A stretch of 40,679 nt of DNA from Chromatiales bacterium (GTDB lineage: Bacteria; Pseudomonadota; Gammaproteobacteria; JAHELT01), in assembly GCA_024644045.1 (NCBI GenBank), contig JAHELT010000287.1:1-40679 (forward strand), in the 5' to 3' direction. Numbering within the stretch: position 1 is the first letter of the stretch; each line of letters starts with the position of its first letter. Under the pieces are notes generated by a model. The model was given only the letters and a program-made list of their open reading frames with translations. It did not search any database and was not told where the DNA came from. Of the stretch, positions 32,088 through 40,337 are shown one piece after another. A program made the translations under genes and the position numbers.

Positions 32088-33482
32088 ATGAGTGAAGACG
32101 TCCTCGTCGACGAGCACCGCGACTCGTCGATACCTATCATCCCCCTGGCGGAAACGGTGCTGCCGCCGTGGCTGGAGACACAGCCGCCGGAAATCGAACG
32201 CTGGACGCGGGCGGTCGCCTTCCGGGCAGCCGCCGGCACGCATTGCCTGGTCGCGGACGGGGATGGCGCGCTGCACAGCGTCCTCGCCGGCGTTGCGGAC
32301 CCGATAGACACCTGGTCGCTGAGCGCGCTGGCCGCGAGCCTGCCGCCGGGTAACTATCATCTGCCCGCCGACACCCCGTCGGTCGTACGCGAGCGCATCG
32401 GGCTCGGATGGGTGCTCGGCACCTACTGCTACGACCGCTACCGTACCGAGTCCGATCCGAATGCGGACGCGCCGCCGGTGCTCGCGCTGGGCGACGCGCA
32501 GGCGTTGCGCAACGTGCAGGACGCCGCCGCCGCAATCGGGCTGGTTCGCGATCTGATCAATACGCCGGCCGACGCGCTGCCCCCGGCGGCGCTGGCCGCC
32601 GCCTGCCAGGCGCTGGCGGATGAGTTCGGCGCCACCTGCAGCATCATCACGGGCGACGCGCTGCTGGAGAAGAACTTCCCTGCGGTGCACGCCGTGGGCC
32701 GGGCCAGCGCGCAGGCACCGTGCCTGATCGACATGCACTGGGGCGATCCCGCGCACCCGCGGGTCGCGATCGTCGGCAAAGGGGTGTGCTTCGACAGCGG
32801 GGGCCTGGACATCAAGCCGGCCAGCGGCATGCGTCTGATGAAGAAAGACATGGGCGGGGCCGCGCATGCAATGGGTGTTGCGCGCCTGATCATGAGCGCG
32901 GGCCTGCCGGTCCGGCTGCAGCTGATCGTGCCGGCGGTGGAGAACGCGATTGCCGGCAACGCCTACCGGCCGGGCGACGTGGTGGCTACACGGCGTGGCC
33001 TGACCGTGGAGATCGACAACACGGACGCCGAGGGCCGGGTGATCCTGGGCGACGCCCTGGCGCTGGCGAGCGAGGGCGAACCAGCGCTGATCGTGGACTT
33101 CGCAACGCTGACCGGGGCGGCGCGCGTTGCGCTGGGCACCGATCTGCCCGCCATGTTCACCGACGACGACGCGCTGGCGGCGGCAATCGCGCGCCACGGC
33201 CAGGCCGTCGACGACCCGGTCTGGCGCATGCCGCTGCACAAACCCTACCGCGAGCTGATCAAGAGCAACGTGGCCGATATTCTCAATGCCGGTAAGGGTC
33301 CTTACGCCGGCGCCATTACCGCGGCACTGTTCCTGCAACGCTTTGTCGATGCGCCGCTGCCCTGGGTGCACTTCGATCTCATGGCCTGGAACACGCAAGC
33401 ACGCCCCGGCCGGCCGGAGGGCGGCGAGGCCATGGGGATGCGCGCGGTGTTCGCCTACCTCAGCGAGCGTTTCGCCGGATAG
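32088..33482 (+). CDS. Leucyl aminopeptidase, M17 family
   Basis: Cytosolic two-metal aminopeptidase of 464 residues. The C-terminal catalytic domain shows KGVCFDSGGLDIKPASGM with metal ligands Lys231 and Asp236 and catalytic Lys243, KKDMGGAAH with Asp254, and the family signature NTDAEGR (311-317) providing Asp313, Glu315 and Arg317. The N-terminal macro-like domain is shorter and divergent, as in the PepA/YpdE-type variants often annotated simply as M17. The ATG at 32088 lacks a strong ribosome site. It stands alone between an envelope gene and small unknown genes. Confidence 0.92.
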   Translation: MSEDVLVDEHRDSSIPIIPLAETVLPPWLETQPPEIERWTRAVAFRAAAGTHCLVADGDGALHSVLAGVADPIDTWSLSALAASLPPGNYHLPADTPSVVRERIGLGWVLGTYCYDRYRTESDPNADAPPVLALGDAQALRNVQDAAAAIGLVRDLINTPADALPPAALAAACQALADEFGATCSIITGDALLEKNFPAVHAVGRASAQAPCLIDMHWGDPAHPRVAIVGKGVCFDSGGLDIKPASGMRLMKKDMGGAAHAMGVARLIMSAGLPVRLQLIVPAVENAIAGNAYRPGDVVATRRGLTVEIDNTDAEGRVILGDALALASEGEPALIVDFATLTGAARVALGTDLPAMFTDDDALAAAIARHGQAVDDPVWRMPLHKPYRELIKSNVADILNAGKGPYAGAITAALFLQRFVDAPLPWVHFDLMAWNTQARPGRPEGGEAMGMRAVFAYLSERFAG

Positions 33483-33698
33483 TCGCTTCGAGTGGACGCT
33501 TTGCGCAGGCCGCGAGCACCAGGCTCGGGCGCGGACGATTGCGGGCCGCACGGTGGCGCGCTCGGCGCCGCTGCTCCGGGCCGCAGTAGGCACTGCTGCA
33601 CGTGCCGTGGACAGTGCGGAACTCCGGAGCCGCGAGGAAGCGCACCGGAACGATCAGCCATTTGTCGTATTTGTATGTCACCCTTGCTCAGCTGCGGC

Positions 33699-33836
33699 TC
33701 ACCGACGCCGGTCGCTGTTCATGCTGTAGAGCAGAGCGGCACCCAGCACCACGCCGCACATCAGCACGGACGAAAGCAGCGACTCCGCGCCGGTTGCTGG
33801 CAACAGGGTCGCAATGGCATAGATATTCGGGCTCAT
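33699..33836 (-). CDS. Possible 45-residue single-span membrane protein
   Basis: A short leftward frame in a 540-base interval otherwise without genes. It reads MSPNIYAIATLLPATG, then a hydrophobic span (LLSSVLMCGVVLGAALLYSM) and a basic end NSDRRR, the layout of small inner-membrane proteins. The ribosome site is weak (GGAT six bases before ATG). Nothing else in 33483-34018 looks coding; the long rightward frame across it is Arg-rich chance sequence up to the gene at 34019. Confidence 0.35.
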   Translation of the reverse strand: MSPNIYAIATLLPATGAESLLSSVLMCGVVLGAALLYSMNSDRRR

Positions 33837-34018
33837 GGTTTAATCCAACGGTTTGCAGTGTGGCGTTCAGCCTAACGCCGGTTCGGCAAGACGGCTGTGC
33901 CGCCGATCACGGCCAATCGGTGAAAATTTCACCCCGCCTGGTGGCGAGCACAAGGACGTTGATTAAGGGCGACGGGCGGCGCACAGTAGCGGAAACCGCT
34001 CGATCAGGAGTCCGTGCG

Positions 34019-34291
34019 ATGTCCGATGAGAAGCCGCTGAAGAATCACCAGGTCACGATCTGCCTCGCCGGCGGGGCCATTCTGGGGCCATTCAAGGCAA
34101 CCTGGGGCGGCGACGCGGTGAGCGATGTGCGCGAACTGTCCAAGGACTACGACGCGTTCCTGCAGGGTGAGCCGCAGACGCGCTTCAAATATCACCTTCA
34201 CGACTCCAGCAACCGGTTCTCGCACACGCTGATCCTGAACTTCGGCAACGTGACGGCGATTTACGACCAGGTCAATCTCACCGAACGGTGA
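34019..34291 (+). CDS. Conserved-looking small cytoplasmic protein, family not recognised
   Basis: 90 residues starting at an ATG with AGGAG eight bases upstream; the frame is open farther upstream but that part lacks sensible sequence. The protein looks like a compact alpha/beta fold: HQVTICLAGGAILGPFKATWGG, a helix VRELSKDYDAFLQG, then strands RFKYHLHDSSNRFSHTLILNFGNVTAIYDQVNL. No signal peptide, cysteine cluster or membrane span beyond a mildly hydrophobic N-terminal strand. Confidence 0.65.
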   Translation: MSDEKPLKNHQVTICLAGGAILGPFKATWGGDAVSDVRELSKDYDAFLQGEPQTRFKYHLHDSSNRFSHTLILNFGNVTAIYDQVNLTER

Positions 34292-34442
34292 GCGGCGGTC
34301 AGGCGCAGGATGTCCCCTCTGCGCCGCCGGCGACCGGAGCCCCCGGCCCGTGATAGCGCCGAAAGCGTCAGGCGCTTGCGGCGGCGATGTCGCGGCGTTG
34401 GATGCCCGAACGCAGCCACCGGCTCAAAACAGGAGGTGAAAC

Positions 34443-34955
34443 GTGTGGAAGTATTGCGGCCAGCACAGGCCGCCTTTCGCCGAAGCGCCGGAACCGGGCT
34501 TCGAATCGGTCTGGGACTATCCGCGTCCGCCGCGGCTGAGTGCCGACAACCGTCTGGTGCTGGTTCGCTCAGGCGAGCAGGTGATTGCCGAGACGCGCAA
34601 TGCGATGCGTGTTTGCGAGACGGCGAGTCCGCCGACCTTTTACCTGCCGGGCGCCGACGTCGACCGCGCCAGCCTCAAACCCGTGGAGGGGCGGTCCGTA
34701 TGCGAATGGAAAGGCGCGGCGCAGTACTGGGCATTGGCCGGTGCCACTGAGCGCGGGCCCGTCGCCTGGAGTTACCCCCGGCCGAACGAGGCATTCGCCG
34801 CGCTGCTGGATCATTTCGCGTTCTACCCCGGCCGGGTCGCGTGCTTCGTCGACGGCCAACGTGTACGCCCGCAGCCGGGCCGGTTCTACGGCGGCTGGGT
34901 TACCGATGAGCTGGCCGGTCCATTCAAGGGCGAGCCCGGCACGGAGCACTGGTAA
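34443..34955 (+). CDS. DUF427 domain protein
   Basis: 170 residues. The DUF427 features are visible: RLVLVRSGEQVIAETRNAMRVCET, TFYLPGADV, CEWKGAAQYWAL (family pattern CxWKGxAxY) and AWSYPRPNEAFAALLDHFAFYPG. The start is a GTG at 34443, supported by AGGAGG six bases before it. Function of the family is not established. The gene stands alone, with a convergent membrane-protein gene starting to end 11 bases after its stop. Confidence 0.85.
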   Translation: MWKYCGQHRPPFAEAPEPGFESVWDYPRPPRLSADNRLVLVRSGEQVIAETRNAMRVCETASPPTFYLPGADVDRASLKPVEGRSVCEWKGAAQYWALAGATERGPVAWSYPRPNEAFAALLDHFAFYPGRVACFVDGQRVRPQPGRFYGGWVTDELAGPFKGEPGTEHW

Positions 34956-34966
34956 CGGTCCCGCGC

Positions 34967-35353
34967 TCAGCGGTTCTGGTCGGGGCCCCGGCTCTCAAGC
35001 GTCTGCTTCGCCCGGGCGGACAGGGCAACCGCCATGTAGGAGGGCACCAGCAGGAACGCAACGGTCCGCCCCAGGTGCTTGAGAATCTCGCAGAAACCAA
35101 CGCAGAAAGTTCCCGCGAGGTTGCTGAGCACTAACGCGACAATGGCCACGGCCAGCACCGAGGCGACCCGTCCTTCCTCCCGGTAAATGATCGCTTCGTG
35201 CGCTTCTTTCCACGCCGCGCGCGCCTGCTCGATCGACACGCCCTCGGCTTTCGCGAGAGAGCGCGCGCCCAGGAGATAGATCTTCGTCTTCACGCTCCGA
35301 AAATACCACCGTGCGGCGCGGCCGGCTGTGACGAGGTGCAGACAGCCGCGCAT
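34967..35353 (-). CDS. Small membrane protein, function unknown
   Basis: With the ATG at 35353 the product is 128 residues: a basic N-terminal part, an amphipathic helix (SLAKAEGVSIEQARAAWKEAHEAIIYREEG) and two hydrophobic spans (VASVLAVAIVALVLSNLAG and VAFLLVPSYMAVALSA). The frame extends upstream to 35428, but that overlaps the start of the divergent C13 gene. A GTG at 35293 with GGAG close by is another possible start. I recognise no family. Confidence 0.55.
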   Translation of the reverse strand: MRGCLHLVTAGRAARWYFRSVKTKIYLLGARSLAKAEGVSIEQARAAWKEAHEAIIYREEGRVASVLAVAIVALVLSNLAGTFCVGFCEILKHLGRTVAFLLVPSYMAVALSARAKQTLESRGPDQNR

Positions 35354-35396
35354 TAAGTTGCTAGCGTAGGGTTCTGCCCTGCTGACCGCGGACAGT

Positions 35397-36767
35397 ATGC
35401 CTGACGACAACGCCTGGAACACCCGCACGGAACCGCACCCTTTACCATTGCTGGTGAATCTGGGCGCGGGTCTGCGGCTAGCGTTCCTCCGCCCTTTGCG
35501 CGCGGACGAATTCCACGTCTCACATCGCCAGACGGCCGCCTTGATCGTGCTGCAGCTGGCGATGCTGCTGCTCTATGACTTTGTCACCGCCGGCGCGGCG
35601 CGGGTTTTCGACGTGTACGCGATCACCTCGGTCGGCACCGAATACATGCTGTTCGTGTTCAGCGTGTACCTGATCTGCGCGTGGCTGGCCGGAACGGCGT
35701 CGTTCGCGCGACTGCTGCTTATGCTGGTCGCAGTGACGCCGGTGACAACGGGCGTTTACCTGTTTGCGGTCGAGCTGCTCGAGCTGTCTGCGAGCTTGAC
35801 CGACGCTGCGCATTGGATTCTATGGTGGGCCGCCGTGGCGTGGTTCCTGGCAATCGTGTTTCGCGCCCTCGGCCTGCTCGCCGCGATCAACCCGGCGCGG
35901 GCGCTGGTCGGCACTTTGCTCTACGGGCTGCTCAACACGCTTCCGGCCCTGCTGCTGCCGAGCGCGCAGTTCTGGTACGACGATGGTACGCTCACCTACT
36001 CGGAGCACGAGCGCGTCAATGTGGAGGACACCTACTACCGCCAGGTCCCGCTGGTGGACGCCATCGAGCTCCGGGCGTCGACGCCGGGGCAAATCGATCT
36101 CTACTTCCTCGGCGTGGCACCCTACGCGTTGCAGGACGTCTTCAAATCCGAAGTGCGCTACGCGCAGCGTCTGTTCGACCAACGTTTTGGCACCGACGGC
36201 CGGTCCGCGGTGCTCATCAATCACGTGAGCACGCTGCAGGATACCGCGCTCGCGACCGGGCACAACCTGGATCGGGTGTTGCAGCGCATGGCCGCGCAGA
36301 TGGACGTCCAGGAGGATATCCTCTTCCTGTACCTGACCTCGCACGGTTCGCGCAACGCTCGCCTGTCTGCGTCGTTCTACCCGCTCGAGCCGAACGACAT
36401 CGACGCCGAGGCCCTGCGCGGCATGCTCGACAGGGCCGGTATCAGGTGGCGGATCATCGTGGTGTCGGCCTGTTTCTCGGGCAGCTTCATCGAGACGCTC
36501 GCCTCAGAGCACACCCTGATCGCGACCGCGGCCCACGCGCAGCGGCAGTCGTTCGGCTGCGGCAACGGGCGCGACTTCACCTACTTCGGCGAAGCTTTCC
36601 TTCGCGATGCGCTGCCGCGGGCGGCCTCGTTCCTCGATGCGTTTCGACAGGCCGAAACGGCCATAGCCACGCGGGAGCGCGCTGAGGGTCTGCAGCCGTC
36701 GCAGCCTCAGCTGCATGTGGGCAGTGCGATGGAAGCGCATCTCGCACGGCTGGCGGCCACGCGTTGA
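35397..36767 (+). CDS. Membrane-anchored C13-family (legumain-like) cysteine peptidase
   Basis: 456 residues. Four to six membrane spans fill residues 45-190, followed by a caspase/legumain-fold domain: LYFLGVAPYALQDVFKSEV with the strand-1 pattern, a flavodoxin-like core, LYLTSHGS with catalytic His316 and IIVVSACFSGSFIE with nucleophile Cys359. His-Gly and Ala-Cys spacing match Peptidase_C13. The peptidase domain probably faces one side of the inner membrane tethered by the N-terminal spans. Targets are unknown. The start ATG at 35397 lacks a strong ribosome site. It is divergent from the small membrane protein at 34967. Confidence 0.82.
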   Translation: MPDDNAWNTRTEPHPLPLLVNLGAGLRLAFLRPLRADEFHVSHRQTAALIVLQLAMLLLYDFVTAGAARVFDVYAITSVGTEYMLFVFSVYLICAWLAGTASFARLLLMLVAVTPVTTGVYLFAVELLELSASLTDAAHWILWWAAVAWFLAIVFRALGLLAAINPARALVGTLLYGLLNTLPALLLPSAQFWYDDGTLTYSEHERVNVEDTYYRQVPLVDAIELRASTPGQIDLYFLGVAPYALQDVFKSEVRYAQRLFDQRFGTDGRSAVLINHVSTLQDTALATGHNLDRVLQRMAAQMDVQEDILFLYLTSHGSRNARLSASFYPLEPNDIDAEALRGMLDRAGIRWRIIVVSACFSGSFIETLASEHTLIATAAHAQRQSFGCGNGRDFTYFGEAFLRDALPRAASFLDAFRQAETAIATRERAEGLQPSQPQLHVGSAMEAHLARLAATR

Positions 36768-36834
36768 GCGGGAGGCCATCTGCTTCGGCAGAGGTCATGT
36801 CCGGGCCGGATTTTACTCAGACCGACGATCGGCG

Positions 36835-37347
36835 CTATTGCTTCTCACAGTACAGTAGCGCGATCCACGGTTGCATATTACTGTGCGCCTTGCCCGTGCC
36901 CGGCGTTTCAATTGAACGGGTACCGGCCTCGAGTCGTTTGTCTCGGGTACGGGGTACGCCGGCGTGAAAACCTCCACCCGCCTCGCTGTCCGCGTCTGTG
37001 ACTTCAACTTGCGGTAACTCGTCGTGCGTAAGCCGGTGGTTCTCTTCACCGCCCCGTTCCCCCAGTGCTCTTTCGGTAAGATTCTCGCCCTTGCCGGCAC
37101 CGATAATCGTGCGCCCGGCAGCTTTCGAAAACAGTCTCCAGCCGGACGGGCACTCCACCAGGCGGAACGGAACGACCGCGCCTTTCGGAACGCTGGCGAG
37201 TGCGACCTCGTGCTCCCGGGTCAACGCCCGCACTTCCTGGAGCTCGCGGTCCATGCGCCGCAGCATCTCGGCCAGCGTCTCTGCGTTCGCGGCGTTGATA
37301 AAAACGCTGAGCGTAAGCGATGCGATGACAAGCTGTTTCAAAGGCAC
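36835..37347 (-). CDS. Exported protein with a phage tail-collar-like domain
   Basis: From GTG 37347 the product has 170 residues and begins with a signal peptide (VPLKQLVIASLTLSVFINAANA). A short helical region (LAEMLRRMDRELQEVRALTREH) leads into a domain like the C-terminus of tail-fibre/collar proteins: PFRLVECPSGWRLFSKAAGRTIIGAG, NLTERALGERGGEENHRLTHDELPQ and, at the end, NMQPWIALLYCEK. The longer frame to 37428 overlaps the upstream gene. No other phage genes are nearby, so it is a domesticated or convergent use of the fold. It follows the membrane protein gene at 37365 by 17 bases. Confidence 0.65.
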   Translation of the reverse strand: MPLKQLVIASLTLSVFINAANAETLAEMLRRMDRELQEVRALTREHEVALASVPKGAVVPFRLVECPSGWRLFSKAAGRTIIGAGKGENLTERALGERGGEENHRLTHDELPQVEVTDADSEAGGGFHAGVPRTRDKRLEAGTRSIETPGTGKAHSNMQPWIALLYCEKQ

Positions 37348-37364
37348 ACTGACCCATCCGTAAT

Positions 37365-37760
37365 TCAGCAGAGGCGAACGGTGTCCGGCGTCAGCAGACT
37401 GTTCTGTGCGAGGGTCTGGTTCAGACACAACCCGACAACGTCCGCCGGGTGAGACAGCCAGTCGCTTTTTACCCGGATAGCGACCTGGTCGGGCATGAGG
37501 GGGTCTCCCGACACCGCGGCGCGGAGCAGATAGACGCCCGCCGGCGATAAACCAGTGCCCGTCCCTGTACTCTGTTGCGGGTTGCTGCCTTTGGTGTACT
37601 CGACCATGCCCCAGAACACCGACACGGTTTCACTCTGTTGCGCAGTCCAGTGTGTAATCGACCACACGGAAGCACCGAGTACCACCACGATCAGAATCGC
37701 GCCCGGTCCGAATCGGCCAACCAGTACTGTAAGCAGTTCGCGCGCGGTCAACTTTCTCAC
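37365..37760 (-). CDS. Single-span membrane protein upstream of the collar-like gene
   Basis: 131 residues from GTG 37760. One membrane helix (GAILIVVVLGASVWSITHW, about 19-37) is followed by a periplasmic-looking part with a Gly/Thr-rich stretch and Cys residues near the end (GLCLNQTLAQ, VRLC). AAAGGAGA lies directly against the GTG, which is too close, so the TTG at 37751, ten bases from it, may be the real start. It forms a two-gene leftward unit with the collar-like gene. I recognise no family. Confidence 0.6.
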   Translation of the reverse strand: MRKLTARELLTVLVGRFGPGAILIVVVLGASVWSITHWTAQQSETVSVFWGMVEYTKGSNPQQSTGTGTGLSPAGVYLLRAAVSGDPLMPDQVAIRVKSDWLSHPADVVGLCLNQTLAQNSLLTPDTVRLC

Positions 37761-38285
37761 TCTCCTTTCAGCGTTATCGACTTGAGAGCCAATAACACAG
37801 TTTCACAAAATCGCCACATACCGCGAACCGTACAGTTCACGATTTGTACGCTGTCGCCCGGTGGTATTTTTGATTCGCCGGAAGGAAGACGATCCAAAGC
37901 ACGGTCAGCAGAATTGTGCTTTTTAGCGCAACGGACTTACCACACATCCCTGGTAATGCCTGCACCTTTTCTAACCGGCATCTGTTTTCCAAATCTGTGA
38001 TACGTGTCTCATAGGCACTGACCGTCATGCCCGGTTAAGCATGCACGACGTTTTGCGCCGAAGCGACAGATTACGGAGTGTCCATATTTCGCACGCGAAA
38101 TTTCCCCGTGTCCGGTTACAAGACGCAGGCCGCATCCGCACTGATGTGGCCGCTCGAGCTGCTACCGCGATAGTGCTCTATACGCCGCCGTCGCCATGTC
38201 CCGGGATGCACGGGGTCGAGGCAGGCGACCGGTAATTCGGCGGCGCAAGACTGATACGGCAGATACCGGCTCTGCGCCGGTGCGC
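37761..38285 (-). other. Gene-poor interval with one doubtful small frame
   Basis: 525 bases of lower GC content than neighbours. A leftward frame at 37837-38028 would give 63 residues with a helical start (ETRITDLENRCRLEKVQALPG) and one hydrophobic span (STILLTVLWIVFLPA); it has no ribosome site and I rate it doubtful. The interval probably holds the promoter of the leftward pair at 37365 and 36835. I see no repeats or RNA genes. Confidence 0.35.
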
Positions 38286-38858
38286 TTACTGGCCGGGGCA
38301 AAGACGCGACCAGGCTTGCTGCAGTTCCTCCGGAATATCGGAGAGCTGCGTCCGACCGCCGGTGCGCGGGTCGATGTCGGGTACGTGCAGCACGCCCTCG
38401 GGCTTGCCTTTAGGAAACACGCTGTCGTGATCGAACAGCACGGCGCCTTTAACCGGCACGTTCGGCAGCTGGGCTCGTACGGCGGACACCACGTCCTGCA
38501 ATTCGGTCAGCGGGTTCGGGAACTTGTAGCTGCCCTCGCGCATGACCTGCGCCCACTGCTCGATCCGCTCGCTGCCGAAAATCGCTCCCGGGTAGCGCTT
38601 TACCAGCACCACCAGCAGGTAACGCGGCGTCATTACCAGATAATCGATGCAGGCGCTGCCGTCGATGCCGTCGGAGATCGTGATGTCGCTCGCTACCCGG
38701 GCGCCCAGGCTGCGGATCGCACGCTGGATGCGGCGCGCATCGAGGTAACGCCTCAACGGCGCGCGCAGTAGCCACGGCGTAACGATGACGGCTGCCGCCG
38801 CCAGCAGAAACCAGCCGTTGCGCGGTACGCTGGCAACGGTTTGCAGTATCGTGTCCAT
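38286..38858 (-). CDS. NERD-domain (nuclease-related) membrane-anchored protein
   Basis: 190 residues from ATG 38858, which has GGAAGGAA about ten bases before it; the frame upstream to 38954 is unlikely sequence. One membrane helix (GWFLLAAAAVIVTPWLL) precedes a NERD-like domain: CIDYLVMTPRYLLVVLVKRYPG, then WAQVMREGSYKFPNPLTELQDVVSAVR. In most NERD proteins the second strand reads IExK; here Leu stands at the Glu position (VVLVK), so nuclease activity is doubtful. It ends near an unrelated leftward gap. Confidence 0.7.
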   Translation of the reverse strand: MDTILQTVASVPRNGWFLLAAAAVIVTPWLLRAPLRRYLDARRIQRAIRSLGARVASDITISDGIDGSACIDYLVMTPRYLLVVLVKRYPGAIFGSERIEQWAQVMREGSYKFPNPLTELQDVVSAVRAQLPNVPVKGAVLFDHDSVFPKGKPEGVLHVPDIDPRTGGRTQLSDIPEELQQAWSRLCPGQ

Positions 38859-38996
38859 CACGCTGTGTTCCTTCCCGCGGAGCCCCGCGGAGACGGCGCA
38901 ACCCCCGCGCCGCTCAGCGAGTCCACCCGGCGAAGTCCAAGACCACCGGGGCATCGACGGCGTGAAGCAATTCCTGTTCCGGCCATCCGGGAGCGC

Positions 38997-39515
38997 TCAC
39001 TGCTCCAGCAGGCGCGGCATCAGCTCGACGAGATTGCAGGGCCGCGTGCGGTAATCGAGCTGATGGCAGATCAGCTTGTCCCAGGCCTCGGCGCACGCGC
39101 CCGGGGAGCCCGGCAGGCAGAACACGTAAGTCGCATTGGCCACACCCGCCACCGCACGTGACTGCAGCGTGGAGGTGGCGATCGAATCGAAGGACAGCAT
39201 CCGGAACATCTCGCCGAACCCGTGTATGGTCTTGTCGAACAGCGGCTGCAGCGCCTCCGGCGTGCCGTCCCGCCCGGTGACGCCGGTCCCTCCGGTGGTC
39301 AGCACGACGTTCACGGCGTCGGCATAGATCCACTGCGAGACCGCGGCGCGGATGGCGTAAATGCTGTCGGGAACCACCACCTTGTCGATCAGCCTGTGCC
39401 CGGCGTCGGTCAGGCGTTGCACCAGCAGGTGGCCGGACTTGTCCGTGGCATCGTCACGTGAGTCCGACGCCGTAAGTACCGCCATACCCAGTGACTTGAA
39501 CTCTCGTTCCGCCAT
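38997..39515 (-). CDS. moaB: Molybdenum cofactor biosynthesis protein MoaB
   Basis: MogA/MoaB-family protein (172 residues) that would adenylylate molybdopterin before metal insertion. Visible are [20 protein letters not shown] at the N-terminus, the pterin-binding [14 protein letters not shown] and the C-terminal [18 protein letters not shown]. The ATG at 39515 has GAGG five bases upstream; the frame open to 39755 is not real. It is divergent from moaD with about 108 bases between starts, so both arms may share control. In W-dependent organisms MoaB is often the preferred adenylyltransferase. Confidence 0.93.
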   Translation of the reverse strand: MAEREFKSLGMAVLTASDSRDDATDKSGHLLVQRLTDAGHRLIDKVVVPDSIYAIRAAVSQWIYADAVNVVLTTGGTGVTGRDGTPEALQPLFDKTIHGFGEMFRMLSFDSIATSTLQSRAVAGVANATYVFCLPGSPGACAEAWDKLICHQLDYRTRPCNLVELMPRLLEQ

Positions 39516-39623
39516 GCAGCCCTCTCTGCGCTCATCCCGAGCCCGCATTAGACCCGCTGCAAAGACCGCCCGCAAGCGCCGCACCTGCGTGATCTCGCGA
39601 TCAATAGGGGCTAGACTTCGCGC

Positions 39624-39857
39624 ATGGTACGGGTGAAGTTTTTTGCCAGTCTTCGCGAGCAGTTCGGCGCCGGCGATCTGGATCTGCCGCTGCGTCCCGG
39701 CATGTCGGTGTCCGACGTGTGGGCTGCGGCTGCCGGTCAGCCGATGCCCGAGCACGTGTTGATGGCGCGCAACCTCGAGTATGTGCAGGGCGACTGCGCG
39801 GTCGAGGACGGCGACGAGATCGCGTTCTTTCCCCCGGTGACCGGCGGCGCGGCATGA
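39624..39857 (+). CDS. moaD: Molybdopterin synthase small subunit MoaD
   Basis: 77-residue beta-grasp protein carrying sulfur to MoaE. Core motifs: VKFFASLREQFGAG and EDGDEIAFFPPVTGG. Gly74-Gly75 are followed by Ala-Ala before the stop, whereas canonical MoaD ends on Gly-Gly. The stop overlaps the moaE start (ATGA at 39854-39857), which creates those two codons. The ribosome site is weak. Confidence 0.9.
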   Translation: MVRVKFFASLREQFGAGDLDLPLRPGMSVSDVWAAAAGQPMPEHVLMARNLEYVQGDCAVEDGDEIAFFPPVTGGAA

Positions 39858-40297
39858 TCGAGATCCGCTCGCAGGCCTTCGACCCCTGGCAGGAAATACC
39901 GGCCTACCAGGCCGCGCATCCCGAGTTGAAGACCAGGGCGGGCGCCAGCGCGGCGTTCGTCGGCACGATGCGCGATTTCAACCAGGACGAGCGCGTCGAC
40001 ACCTTGTTCCTGGAACACTACCCGGGGATGACCGACAAGCACCTGACCGCGATCCGCGATGAGGCGATGCAGCGCTGGCCGCTGCTGGGGGCGATGATCC
40101 TGCACCGTATCGGCGAGGTGCACCCGGGCGATCCGATCGTGCTGGTGGCAGTCTGGTCCGCGCATCGCGCAGCGGCGTTCGAGGCCTGCCGGTTCATCAT
40201 GGAAGACCTCAAATCGAAGGCGCCGTTCTGGAAGAAGGAAACCCTGCAGCAGGGCGAGCGCTGGGTCGAGTCCAACACCCCGGGTTACAGCAACTGA
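39854..40297 (+). CDS. moaE: Molybdopterin synthase large subunit MoaE
   Basis: 147 residues. Converts cyclic pyranopterin monophosphate to molybdopterin with MoaD-borne sulfur. Conserved blocks: AAFVGTMRDFNQDERVDTLFLEHYPGM, HRIGEVHPGDPIVLVAVWSAHR and DLKSKAPFWKKE, whose lysines match the active site. Translation is coupled to moaD by a four-base overlap. A large inverted repeat follows the stop. Confidence 0.95.
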   Translation: MIEIRSQAFDPWQEIPAYQAAHPELKTRAGASAAFVGTMRDFNQDERVDTLFLEHYPGMTDKHLTAIRDEAMQRWPLLGAMILHRIGEVHPGDPIVLVAVWSAHRAAAFEACRFIMEDLKSKAPFWKKETLQQGERWVESNTPGYSN

Positions 40298-40337
40298 CGG
40301 GGCCGGGGCGGGCGCGCCCGACCCCGCCAGGCGTCAG
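40294..40337. terminator. GC-rich convergent-gene hairpin
   Basis: CTGACG (40294-40299) pairs with CGTCAG (40332-40337), enclosing a nested palindrome centred on CGGGCGCGCCCG. It spans the stop codons of moaE and the leftward ammonium transporter fragment. There is no T-run, but place and symmetry suit a bidirectional transcript end. Confidence 0.4.

Noticed and set aside
33602-34018. Long N-terminal extension of the small gene at 34019
   Set aside because: The extra part has implausible composition and the ATG at 34019 has a clear AGGAG site.
36835-37428. Collar-like protein as evidence of a prophage
   Set aside because: It has a signal peptide and no other phage structural, lysis or integrase gene lies nearby.
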